Source: Chloroflexota bacterium
GTDB taxonomy: Bacteria > Chloroflexota > Dehalococcoidia > Lucifugimonadales > CATQGZ01
Reading direction: 5' to 3'
Assembly (NCBI GenBank): GCA_027624995.1
Contig: JAQBTI010000010.1
Span: forward strand, 1-20,829
Length of the DNA stretch: 20,829 nt
Part shown: positions 1 to 7,167 of the stretch, one piece after another
Layout of the letters: each line of letters begins with the position of its first letter
How positions within the stretch are numbered: position 1 is the stretch's first letter
The notes under the pieces: model-generated
What the model was told of the DNA's origin: nothing
The model's input: only the letters and a program-made list of their open reading frames with translations
The model's database searches: none
Translations under genes and position numbers: made by a program

Positions 1-55
1 GGGGAAGGCAGGGCGGGAACAGACCCGGGTGGGGAGTCCGCCCGTCGCCTGTTGC

Positions 56-1610
56 TCAGTACTTCCGCTCCATCGCGCCCACCGGGACCTCAATGACGGT
101 GGTCGAGTCGGTCGCGATCGCCTCCCGCAAAGCCTGCTCAAGCGCATCGGCCCCATCGGCCCGGACACCGAGGGCGCCGTAAGACTGGGCCAGGGCGACG
201 AAATCTGGGTTGTGCAGCCGAGTCCCAATTACGTGACCGTCGAATTGCTCCATCTGGGCCCTGAGCACGTTGCCGTAGGCGTTGTCGTTGAACACGATCA
301 CTACAACGTTGATCCCGTACTGGATGGCCGTCGCAAGCTCCTGTGAGTTGTAGAGGAAGCCGCCATCCCCCGACACGGCCACAACCGCCCTATCAGGTAC
401 GGCGATCTTGGCGCCCAGCGCCACCGGAAAGGCGTGGCCAAGTGTGCCGTGTGCGGCTACCAGGTACGTGCGAGGCGCGTACGCAGGGTAGTAGTTCCGA
501 CCGTAGTAGCCAAGTTGTGTCATGCCTGGACGAGCACCCCATCGTCCGGCATAGCCGACCTGATGGCGCGCGTGAACGAGGCCTGGGGCTCGAGCTGCTC
601 GTCCGGCCCAAACCTCTTGGCCCTGATGGAGTCCAGCTTCGCGACGTCCGGCTCGCGAGGCGGGATCACTGTGGCCACCCGGCTGTAAAGCGCTTCGAGG
701 CAGACCGCAAGACTGCCGATGATCTCCACATTTCCAGCCGCGTCGCCTGACTCCTCGACGTCGATGCTCACCACGGTCTTATCGGTCAAGAACCCTCCCC
801 TGGGGCCAGCTGGGCCCACGACCAGGAACGCATCTCTGCCGTTGATCCACTCTCCCAAGGGCCCGTAGCCGGGGTTCAGCAAGCCAAGCGAGAGCTGGTG
901 CCTGTCCGACAGCGAGCTTTGCCCTCGGAAGACGTCAGGACCGGTGCCTGGAGGTGCTCGGCGAGCCGCCTGAGCGCTTCCGAGGCCTTCGAGTCGAGGC
1001 CACCCCCGACAAGGATAGCGGGCCTTTCGGACGCAGCCAGCGCGGCAGCCCCCTCCTCGACGCTATTCGGAGTGGGTTCGGCCGCGGCAGGCGGAGCGGG
1101 CTCCCTTAGCTCAACGTCGGCCTCGGCCGCAAGCACTCGGTGAGGGACCTCCAGGTAAACAGGGCCCGGCCGCCCCGTCCTCATCTCTCCGAATGCGTGG
1201 TGCACCGCGCCCGGAACGTCGACTGCCTTTTCGATCTTGGCGGCCCATTTGGTTATCCCTCGCACGAACGCAAGCTCGTCCTGGACAGGGCGGTCGGCGT
1301 GACCCTCGCCGGAAACCACCACCATAGGCGAGCCCTGAGAGTACGCCCCGGTGATGCCGGACATCGAGTTGTACATACCGGGCCCGGGGACCACCAGAAT
1401 CGCAGCGGGCTCGCCGCTAACTCTGGCATACCCATCGGCCATGTAGGAACTAGCCTGCTCGTGCCGCGTCGCGATGTACCGTATCCGCGATTCTTGGTAG
1501 ATCCCGTCTATCGCCTCGTACTGGCCCGCGCCGGGTACGCCGAAGACGACCTTGATGCCTTCGCTGGCGAGCGACCTCGCCAGGGCCTGGCCACCGGTGA
1601 TTACGGGCAC
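56..1610 (-). pseudogene. ThDP-dependent enzyme (acetolactate synthase-like), frameshifted twice
   Basis: The gene reads in three successive minus-strand frames (1610-876, 882-520, 523-56) that join into one protein of about 518 residues, normal for the acetolactate synthase/benzoylformate decarboxylase superfamily. The N-terminal piece carries the catalytic glutamate (E51 in RHEQASSYMADGYAR) and the start of the central domain. The C-terminal piece carries the ThDP/Mg motif, GDGGF followed about 25 residues later by NDNAYGN. The start is GTG at 1610 with AGGAG seven to nine bases upstream. Both breaks look like loss of one G: near 911-923 (GGCAAAGCTCG should read GGCAAAGGCTCG, giving GKGSLSDRH), and at 520-526 (CAGGCATGA should read CAGGGCATGA, giving VQGMTQLGYY), where an ATGA overlap is left. 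Nothing else is missing, so this is either a very young pseudogene or an assembly error. The substrate cannot be assigned; true acetolactate synthase, a decarboxylase or a sulfopyruvate/oxalyl-type enzyme are all possible. Confidence 0.85.
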
Positions 1611-1670
1611 GCTGTAACTCTCCTAAGCGTGATCTGGCAGGTAGATCTCCCCCGTGATTGACCGGGCGGT

Positions 1671-1699
1671 AGTGTAGCAACGACCGCGACTGGAGTAAA
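1671..1699 (-). promoter_or_regulatory. Promoter of the ThDP-enzyme gene
   Basis: On the minus strand TTTACT (1699-1694) and TACACT (1676-1671) are separated by 17 bases, about 60 bases upstream of the GTG start at 1610. The same GCTACACT context occurs at the -10 of the divergent promoter. Read by eye only. Confidence 0.4.
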
Positions 1700-1720
1700 C
1701 GACCGTGCAGCCCATTGGAG

Positions 1721-1744
1721 CCGGCGTCGTTGACACCGGCGTCG
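1721..1744 (+). repeat. 9-bp direct repeat around a -35 box
   Basis: CCGGCGTCG occurs at 1721-1729 and again at 1736-1744. The two copies are 15 bp apart start to start and flank the TTGACA box at 1730-1735. This is a plausible regulator binding site for the flavoprotein gene; binding is inferred from position only. Confidence 0.4.
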
Positions 1745-1759
1745 GGCCATGGCTACACT
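1730..1759 (+). promoter_or_regulatory. Promoter of the transhydrogenase-like gene
   Basis: A perfect -35 TTGACA (1730-1735) and a -10 TACACT (1754-1759) are 18 bases apart. Transcription would begin near 1766, downstream of the ATG at 1749, so that ATG could not be used from this promoter. This supports the TTG at 1803 as the start. Confidence 0.55.
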
Positions 1760-1802
1760 CGCTGAGGTCCCTCATCGGTCCAACCTCCAAAGGTGTTTCA
1801 AT

Positions 1803-3239
1803 TTGCCCACCCCGCCTGATAACGGTAGCGGCCTCCTACAGTTCGACATGTTCGTGATCGGGACCGGTCCGGCCGGGCAGCGGGCCGCCGTCCAGGCCGC
1901 TAAGCTCGGGAAGAGAGTCGGTATCTGCGAGCGCCGCGATGTCGTCGGCGGCGTCTGCATCAATACCGGCACCATTCCATCGAAGACTTTTCGCGAAGCC
2001 GTTCTGTATCTCACGGGCTTCCGCCAGCGCGGCATCTACGGCTCCTCTTTCACGGTCAAAGAGAACATCTCGATGGCAGACCTGCTGTTCCGTTGCAGCT
2101 ACGTCATCGAGAGAGAGATCGACGTGATTAAGCACCAGATGAGGCGCAACCGCGTGCAAGTCGTCGATGGCGAGGCTAGATTCTTGGACCCTCACAGGCT
2201 GGCCGTCACGGGTCGACAAGGAACTGTCTACGTTCAGGCCGACAATGTCGTCGTCGCAGTAGGGACCACCCCGGCCCAACCGTCGGGCTTCGAGGCCGAC
2301 GGCAACACAGTCATCGACTCCGACGGCATCCTGGGGCTGAGCGAAATACCGCGCACGATGACAATTGTTGGGGCAGGGGTCGTCGGCATCGAGTACGCTT
2401 CGATCTTCGCTGCGCTGGGCTCGGGGGTTACCATCGTCGAGAAGCGCGAAGACCTCCTGAACTTCGTAGACAGGGAGATAGTCGAAGCGCTCATATATCA
2501 CATGAGGAACTTGGACTGCATCTTCCGGCTGGGCGAGGAGGTGGAGGAGGTCAGGTCCAGCCCGGGCCAAGCCGTGGCCACTTTAAAGTCGGGCAAGACG
2601 ATCGTGTCCGAACTCCTACTCTACTCGACCGGCCGCGTCGGGGCGACCGCGGCCCTCGACCTGCCCGCCGCAGGCCTGTCTGCAAACGAGCGTGGAAGGC
2701 TGGCTGTTGACGAACACTACCGGACCGCCCAACCTCACATCTACGCCGTCGGAGACGTCGTGGGATTCCCGTCTCTGGCCTCCACGTCGATGGAGCAAGG
2801 CCGAATCGCGGCTTGCCATGCCTTCGGCATTGAGTACAACTCCTCCCCCGACCACTTCCCCTACGGCATATATACCGTGCCGGAATTATCGATGGTGGGC
2901 AAGACGGAGCAGGAGCTAACAGCCGCCGCGGTCCCGTACGAAGTTGGTCTGGCACGCTATCGGGAGATTGCGCGCGGCAACATCCTGGGTGACGACACCG
3001 GCATGCTCAAGCTCCTGTTCCACCGGGAGACACGCAGGTTGCTGGGAGTACACATAATCGGAGCTGAGGCAACCGAGCTGGTCCACATTGGCCAGGCGGT
3101 CCTGGCCTTCGAAGGGACGCTCGAGTACTTCGTCAACACGGTTTTCAACTACCCGACCCTGGCGGAGTGTTACAAGGTCGCGGCACTGGACTGCTACAAC
3201 AAAATCGGCCCGCCGCCGGGCGAGACCCTCGCCCACTAG
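1803..3239 (+). CDS. sthA: Soluble pyridine nucleotide transhydrogenase (SthA-like flavoprotein)
   Basis: This FAD-dependent class I pyridine nucleotide-disulfide oxidoreductase family member of 478 residues would interconvert NADH/NADP+ and NAD+/NADPH in the cytoplasm. Visible from the TTG start are the FAD-binding GTGPAG (about residue 20), CINTGTIPSK (about 52), a second Rossmann motif GAGVVGIEYASIFAALG, the FAD motif IYAVGDVVG and a C-terminal dimerisation domain with FNYPTLAE. Two features point to SthA and not to dihydrolipoamide dehydrogenase: the redox pair CxxxxC is CxxxxT, so no active disulfide can form, and the C-terminal HPTxxE is NYPTLAE. Start choice: an ATG at 1749 gives 18 extra residues but lies upstream of the predicted transcription start. 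TTG 1803 has AAAGGTG at 1789-1795, seven bases away, and gives a typical family length. It is divergent from the ThDP-enzyme gene. Confidence 0.85.
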   Translation: MPTPPDNGSGLLQFDMFVIGTGPAGQRAAVQAAKLGKRVGICERRDVVGGVCINTGTIPSKTFREAVLYLTGFRQRGIYGSSFTVKENISMADLLFRCSYVIEREIDVIKHQMRRNRVQVVDGEARFLDPHRLAVTGRQGTVYVQADNVVVAVGTTPAQPSGFEADGNTVIDSDGILGLSEIPRTMTIVGAGVVGIEYASIFAALGSGVTIVEKREDLLNFVDREIVEALIYHMRNLDCIFRLGEEVEEVRSSPGQAVATLKSGKTIVSELLLYSTGRVGATAALDLPAAGLSANERGRLAVDEHYRTAQPHIYAVGDVVGFPSLASTSMEQGRIAACHAFGIEYNSSPDHFPYGIYTVPELSMVGKTEQELTAAAVPYEVGLARYREIARGNILGDDTGMLKLLFHRETRRLLGVHIIGAEATELVHIGQAVLAFEGTLEYFVNTVFNYPTLAECYKVAALDCYNKIGPPPGETLAH

Positions 3240-3283
3240 GCCGTGCCAGGATTCGCAGAGCCTGTGTAGGGTCACGATTGGAT

Positions 3284-3425
3284 GGTCAGGCCGCGAAATA
3301 GAATGGTGTTGTCGTTCTTCGCTACCGCTCAGAACCTGGGGAGGTGGGGAGCAACCCCACGGCACCGGAGGCAGGGCGGCCACACCCCGCCAGATTCTTC
3401 GTCGCTCCGCTCCTCAGAATGACAG
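3284..3425 (+). repeat. MITE-like intergenic repeat, copy 1
   Basis: This noncoding element of about 142 bp closely matches 6947-7086 in the same orientation. Shared blocks are GGTCA..CCGCGAAATA near the left end, AACCTGGGGAGGTGGGG, and a 36-bp right arm (3390-3425) that is identical in both copies; the central ~40 bp differ. The right arm is an imperfect reverse complement of the left arm of copy 2, so the element has imperfect terminal inverted repeats. Translated on the minus strand the right arm gives CHSEERSDEES, a well-known spurious peptide produced by dispersed palindromic repeats in many bacteria. In this copy a 22-bp block of the left arm (3314-3335) is inverted relative to copy 2. 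No transposase is present. Confidence 0.75.
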
Positions 3426-3471
3426 TTGTTATCGCATGACTCTGGTGGCACGGGCCGAAGCCGTCGCTTCG

Positions 3472-3501
3472 TTGCCTTGGGAGCATCAAACCCCATATAA
3501 T
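3472..3501 (+). promoter_or_regulatory. Promoter of the fatty-acid operon
   Basis: A consensus -10 TATAAT (3496-3501) follows a partial -35 TTGCCT (3472-3477) with an 18-base spacer. Transcription would start near 3508, leaving only about 15 bases before the ATG at 3523. It lies between repeat copy 1 and the first gene, so the operon should not depend on upstream transcription. Confidence 0.5.
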
Positions 3502-3522
3502 CGCGATGGTTGTCCTCTATAT

Positions 3523-3909
3523 ATGCCCATCGATTACGCCGAGCTTCTAGCCAACCAAGTCGTCTCAGACCAGCGGTACGTCCTCGACGATGCCGCCGTA
3601 TCCGCCTACGTGGAAGCGGTCGGCGACACCTCGGCAAGCTCGGAGACAGCCCCACCGATGGCCATCGCGGCGTTGAGCCTCAGGGGCGTAGTGCAGGACC
3701 TGGCTATTCCAGGCGGCACCTTGCACGTCGGGCAGGAGATCCAGTTCAAAGGGGCAGTCTCTCCCCCGGAGACGCTCGACTGCCGGGCGACGCTGCTCCA
3801 GAACTCCGTCCGAGGCGAATGGCGGTTTCTGGTGGTGCGGCTCGAGGTCGAAGACAGCCGCGGCACGCAGGTGATGGAAGGTAAAAGCACCATAATGGTT
3901 CCGGCATGA
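3523..3909 (+). CDS. MaoC/FAS1-type dehydratase subunit (HadA-like)
   Basis: This 128-residue protein looks like a hot-dog-fold FAS1-like dehydratase N-terminal domain. By analogy with mycobacterial HadA it would be the non-catalytic, substrate-tunnel subunit paired with the next gene. It lacks the hydratase D-x4-H motif, as expected for that role. Recognition rests on its position directly before a catalytic MaoC subunit, its size and the pattern of hydrophobic strands (GGTLHVGQEIQFKG, EWRFLVVRLEVED), so the family call is moderate. The start ATG 3523 lies about 15 bases after the predicted transcription start with no clear Shine-Dalgarno, so it may be near-leaderless. It overlaps the next gene by four bases (ATGA at 3906-3909), which implies translational coupling and a 1:1 complex. 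Confidence 0.7.
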   Translation: MPIDYAELLANQVVSDQRYVLDDAAVSAYVEAVGDTSASSETAPPMAIAALSLRGVVQDLAIPGGTLHVGQEIQFKGAVSPPETLDCRATLLQNSVRGEWRFLVVRLEVEDSRGTQVMEGKSTIMVPA

Positions 3910-4322
3910 TGCAGGAAGGCGACGCACTGCCGACCGTCGAAAAGAGCGTATCTCAACAGCAGATCGAGAGCTACGCTAGAGCTTCCGGTGACTTCAACCC
4001 CATCCACGTGGATAAGGAGTTCGCCGCGCGGTCGCAGTTCGGTGGTACCATCGCACACGGTATGATGATAGCCGCGTCCATTTCCGAGATGATGTCCCTG
4101 GCCTTCGGGCCCAGCTGGGCCACTGGCGGATCTTTGAAACTCCGGTTCAAGGCCCCGGTTCGGCCGGGTGACCGCGTGACGACCTCCGGGAAGGTCAAGA
4201 GGGTCGGCGGGTCTGACGGAGTCCGCGAGATCGCATGTACCGTCGAGGTGCAACGACAGACGGGCGAAGTGGCGATCACCGGCGACGCTACCGTGACCGT
4301 CCCACCGAGCACCGGAAACTAA
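3906..4322 (+). CDS. MaoC-like (R)-specific dehydratase, catalytic subunit (HadB-like)
   Basis: This 138-residue hot-dog-fold protein carries the MaoC/(R)-hydratase catalytic signature D29-x4-H34 in ASGDFNPIHVD, followed by GGTIAHGMM. In type II fatty acid synthesis it would dehydrate (3R)-hydroxyacyl-ACP to trans-2-enoyl-ACP, in place of FabZ or FabA. Its start overlaps the stop of the HadA-like gene (ATGA), and plsX, fabG and fabL follow on the same strand, which supports a fatty-acid role over a catabolic enoyl-CoA hydratase. The sequence begins Met-Met; the second ATG (3909) is an equally possible start. Confidence 0.85.
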   Translation: MMQEGDALPTVEKSVSQQQIESYARASGDFNPIHVDKEFAARSQFGGTIAHGMMIAASISEMMSLAFGPSWATGGSLKLRFKAPVRPGDRVTTSGKVKRVGGSDGVREIACTVEVQRQTGEVAITGDATVTVPPSTGN

Positions 4323-4345
4323 CAACTACACCAGGAGCCTACCAG

Positions 4346-5365
4346 GTGACCCAAGAGACAGGTCTTACACGAATTGCGGTTGACGCCATGGGGGGCGACT
4401 CTGCCCCGGCCGAGATCGTGGCCGGAGCAGTACAGGCCGCAGCCGACGGCGGCGTTGCGATCTTCCTAGTAGGAGACCCCGAGCAGGTCTCGGCACAGCT
4501 GGCAAAGCACGACGCGAAGGCGCTTCCAATCCAGATCGTGCCCTCCGAGGGCGTCGTCGCCGAGGGGGAGCAGCCCATGCTTGCGATGCGACAGAAGCCG
4601 AAGGCTTCAGTCATCGTCGCGACGGGCATGGTGAAGAAAGGGGCGGCGGACGCCTGCGTTAGTATGGGCTCGACCGGAGCGGCGATGGCCGCGGCGGCAT
4701 ATATCCTGGGGGTGATCGATGGGATCGACCGACCGGCGCTCGGAGGCCCTGTCGTCGGGCTGGCCCCGAAAACCGTGATACTCGATGTCGGCACTAACGT
4801 CGACTGCAGGCCCTCCCAGCTTGTGAGCTTCGCCGTCATCGGGGACGTCTTCGCCCGCCAGCTGTTGGGCGTGGAGCGGCCCCGTATCGCCTTGCTTAGC
4901 GTGGGCGCCGAAGCCGGGAAGGGTAACCGCCAGGTCAAGGAGACGTCAGAGCTTCTTCAAAAGACCAGCCTAAACTTCGTCGGCAACGTCGAAGCCAACG
5001 ACATCCTCTTGGACAAGGCAGACGTAGTCGTCTGCGACGGATTCGTCGGGAACGTCGTCATGAAGCTGTCCGAGGGGTTTGGCAGCGCGCTGGCCGAGCA
5101 CCTTCGGACCAGCCTGAGCGGCAAGCTCGCACAGGAAGAGGTCGACGGCATCGCGAAGGCTATCCACGATCTGAGTAACCCGGCCGAAGGTGCCGGAGGA
5201 GGACCGTTGCTGGGGGTCAACGGAGTCAGCGTCGTCGGCCATGGCCGAGCCCGCGCTGAATCGTTGAAGCGTGCCATCGGAATCGCAAAGATGGCCGTCG
5301 AAACGCGGTTCATCGAGAAAATCAACGAGGAATTGGGGAAGGTGCGCGAGGCTGTACGCGAGTAG
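4346..5365 (+). CDS. plsX: Phosphate acyltransferase PlsX
   Basis: This 339-residue protein converts acyl-ACP and phosphate to acyl-phosphate, the donor for glycerol-3-phosphate acylation by PlsY, at the membrane surface. Family hallmarks are AVDAMGGD near the N-terminus, SMGSTGAAMAAA, GIDRPALG, LDVGTNVDCRP, VVCDGFVGNVVMKLSEG and LLGVNGVSVVGHGRA. An open frame extends back to 4235, inside the previous gene, but GTG at 4346 is the better start: AGGAG at 4333-4337 is eight bases upstream, and the resulting length fits PlsX (about 330-350 residues). It starts 23 bp after the MaoC gene and is followed 17 bp later by fabG. The arrangement of plsX beside fabG is common in bacteria. Confidence 0.95.
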   Translation: MTQETGLTRIAVDAMGGDSAPAEIVAGAVQAAADGGVAIFLVGDPEQVSAQLAKHDAKALPIQIVPSEGVVAEGEQPMLAMRQKPKASVIVATGMVKKGAADACVSMGSTGAAMAAAAYILGVIDGIDRPALGGPVVGLAPKTVILDVGTNVDCRPSQLVSFAVIGDVFARQLLGVERPRIALLSVGAEAGKGNRQVKETSELLQKTSLNFVGNVEANDILLDKADVVVCDGFVGNVVMKLSEGFGSALAEHLRTSLSGKLAQEEVDGIAKAIHDLSNPAEGAGGGPLLGVNGVSVVGHGRARAESLKRAIGIAKMAVETRFIEKINEELGKVREAVRE

Positions 5366-5382
5366 CGCCCCGAGGAGTAGAG

Positions 5383-6135
5383 TTGGACAAACGTGACCTG
5401 GATGGCAAGGCTGCCCTAGTTACCGGCGCCTCTAAAGGCATCGGGAAGGCTATCGCTTTCCGACTGGCGGAGATGGGGGCCAAGGTCGCCGTCAACTACA
5501 ACACGTCCGGCGACGCCGCCCAAGAGGTCGTCAAGACTATCGAATCCAACGGCGGGGAGGCATTCGCGGTCCATGCCGACGTCAGCGATCTCGAACAGGT
5601 TTCGGCGATGGTCGATCAGGCCACGAAAACCTGGGGATCCGTTGACATCCTGGTCAACAACGCGGGCATTATCGACGACGGCCTACTGGTCCGGATGTCG
5701 GATGACGCCTGGAACAGGGTAATTGCCACAAACCTGAATGGGACCTTCTACTGCACGCGGGCCGTCCTTCGCGGCATGATGCGCAACCGGTGGGGGCGGA
5801 TCATCCATATCGGCTCAGTGGTTGGAATCAGGGGCAACATCGGCCAGGCCAACTATTCGGCGTCCAAGGCGGCGATTATCGGGTTCACCAAGGCACTCGC
5901 CAAAGAGGTGGCCACGCGCGGCATCACAGTCAATGCCATCACGCCCGGATACATAAACACCGATACGGTCGATGGCCTACAGCAAGAGCAGAAGGACCGC
6001 ATCATGACCTGGATTCCGATGGGCCACTTCGGCGAGGCGGAGGACATCGCACATTTCGTGGGCCACATCGCCGGCACGAAGTCCAGCTACGTCACCGGCC
6101 AGGTAATCAGCGTCGACGGCGGAATGGCCATCTAG
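5383..6135 (+). CDS. fabG: 3-oxoacyl-[ACP] reductase FabG
   Basis: This 250-residue short-chain dehydrogenase reduces 3-oxoacyl-ACP to (3R)-hydroxyacyl-ACP with NADPH. It shows the cofactor motif TGASKGIG (residues 14-21), NNAG (92-95), and catalytic S145, Y158 and K162 (QANYSASKAA). The C-terminal VTGQVISVDGGMAI is typical of FabG. The start is TTG at 5383 with GAGGAG at 5371-5376. It lies 17 bp after plsX and 3 bp before fabL. Other reductases of the same superfamily cannot be excluded by sequence alone, but the operon context makes FabG the natural reading. Confidence 0.93.
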   Translation: MDKRDLDGKAALVTGASKGIGKAIAFRLAEMGAKVAVNYNTSGDAAQEVVKTIESNGGEAFAVHADVSDLEQVSAMVDQATKTWGSVDILVNNAGIIDDGLLVRMSDDAWNRVIATNLNGTFYCTRAVLRGMMRNRWGRIIHIGSVVGIRGNIGQANYSASKAAIIGFTKALAKEVATRGITVNAITPGYINTDTVDGLQQEQKDRIMTWIPMGHFGEAEDIAHFVGHIAGTKSSYVTGQVISVDGGMAI

Positions 6136-6138
6136 GCG

Positions 6139-6885
6139 ATGTCTTTCGACGGCAAGACCGCCCTGGTTACGGGGGGGTCGCGGGGAATCGGAAAGGCCAT
6201 CGCCCTTGATCTCGCCGGCCGTGGGGTGGATGTCGCCTTCAACTACTTTCGCAGCGACTCTGCAGCCATCGAGACACAGAGCGAGATCGAGGCCCTCGGC
6301 GTCCGCAGCCTGCGGATCAGGTCCAACATCGCCGATACTGCAAAGCTGAAGGGCATCTTCGCTACCGTCGAGAAGGAGTTCGGGCGGCTCGACATCCTGG
6401 TCAACAACGCTGCCTCGGGAGTCCAGCGCTCCGCCTCCGAGCTCACGGAAAAGCACTGGGACTGGACCATGAACGTCAATGCCAAGGCGGCCTGGCTCTG
6501 CTCCATAGAGGCATCGAAGCTGATGGACCAGGGCGGCAGCATCGTCAACATCACCAGTCAGGGCTCGACCAAAGTCTTGCCCAACTACTTCTCGGTCGGT
6601 ACATCCAAGGCTGCACTGGAGGCGGTGACACGCTATCTTGCCGTCGAGCTAGCCCCCAAAGGCATTTCGGTAAATGCAGTCTCGGGCGGGTATGTCGAGA
6701 CGGGCGCCCTGGACCACTTCCCGAACCGGGAGGAGATGCTCGAGGCCGGGCAGCAGACCGTGACCGGCCGAACGGTAAGCGCCGACGACATCGCGAGGGT
6801 AGTCGCATTCCTGTGCAGCCCAGACGCTGCCATGATTCGAGGCCAGGTCATCGTGGTGGACGGCGGCGTCTCGCTGAAGGCTTAG
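6139..6885 (+). CDS. fabL: Enoyl-[ACP] reductase III (FabL-type)
   Basis: This 248-residue short-chain dehydrogenase would reduce trans-2-enoyl-ACP to acyl-ACP using NADPH, the last step of the elongation cycle. Blocks that recall Bacillus subtilis FabL are NNAASGV (89-95), HWDWTMN (106-112), LDHFPNREE (191-199) and MIRGQVIVVDGG. The active site shows Tyr150-x6-Lys157 (YFSVGTSK), the spacing of FabL and FabI, where classical short-chain dehydrogenases have Tyr-x3-Lys. The cofactor motif is TGGSRGIG (11-18). It begins 3 bp after the fabG stop with no strong Shine-Dalgarno of its own, so translation is probably coupled. It is the last gene of the operon. Confidence 0.9.
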   Translation: MSFDGKTALVTGGSRGIGKAIALDLAGRGVDVAFNYFRSDSAAIETQSEIEALGVRSLRIRSNIADTAKLKGIFATVEKEFGRLDILVNNAASGVQRSASELTEKHWDWTMNVNAKAAWLCSIEASKLMDQGGSIVNITSQGSTKVLPNYFSVGTSKAALEAVTRYLAVELAPKGISVNAVSGGYVETGALDHFPNREEMLEAGQQTVTGRTVSADDIARVVAFLCSPDAAMIRGQVIVVDGGVSLKA

Positions 6886-6946
6886 GGCTGCTCGAACCGG
6901 GGACTTTCCGTCTCCAGGTACAGCTCTAAGGCTCCCCCGGACTGGT

Positions 6947-7086
6947 GGTCATCCGCGAAATAACATTGGTGCCGTCGTTCTGAGCGGTAGCGAAGAACCT
7001 GGGGAGGTGGGGCGCAGCCGACGGTCGTACATGCATGACACCTCGCGCCTCCAGATTCTTCGTCGCTCCGCTCCTCAGAATGACAG
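6947..7086 (+). repeat. MITE-like intergenic repeat, copy 2
   Basis: This element of about 140 bp pairs with 3284-3425 in direct orientation. Its left arm (6974-7004) is an imperfect reverse complement of its right arm (7051-7086), so the RNA or single-stranded DNA could fold into a long hairpin. The 36-bp right arm is identical to copy 1; the middle (7013-7050) is unrelated. It occupies the 282-bp gap between fabL and the mandelate-racemase-like gene. Confidence 0.75.
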
Positions 7087-7167
7087 AAATTGCCGATGTG
7101 TCATTCCCAACGGTAGCCTGTGGTACCATCCATCCCCAACCTACCCCGGACCCCTGGAGGTGTCATC

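Noticed and set aside
1836..2570. A long minus-strand open frame opposite the flavoprotein gene
   Set aside because: It is antisense to a well-supported conserved gene and its translation shows no family motifs; GC-rich coding DNA produces such shadows.
1803..3239. Dihydrolipoamide dehydrogenase or mercuric reductase
   Set aside because: The redox-active second cysteine is threonine (CINTGT) and the C-terminal HPTxxE is NYPTLAE, both of which fit the soluble transhydrogenase.
3329..3655. A minus-strand open frame containing CHSEERSDEES
   Set aside because: This peptide is the translation of a dispersed palindromic repeat, known from many misannotated proteins, and the frame also overlaps the HadA-like gene.
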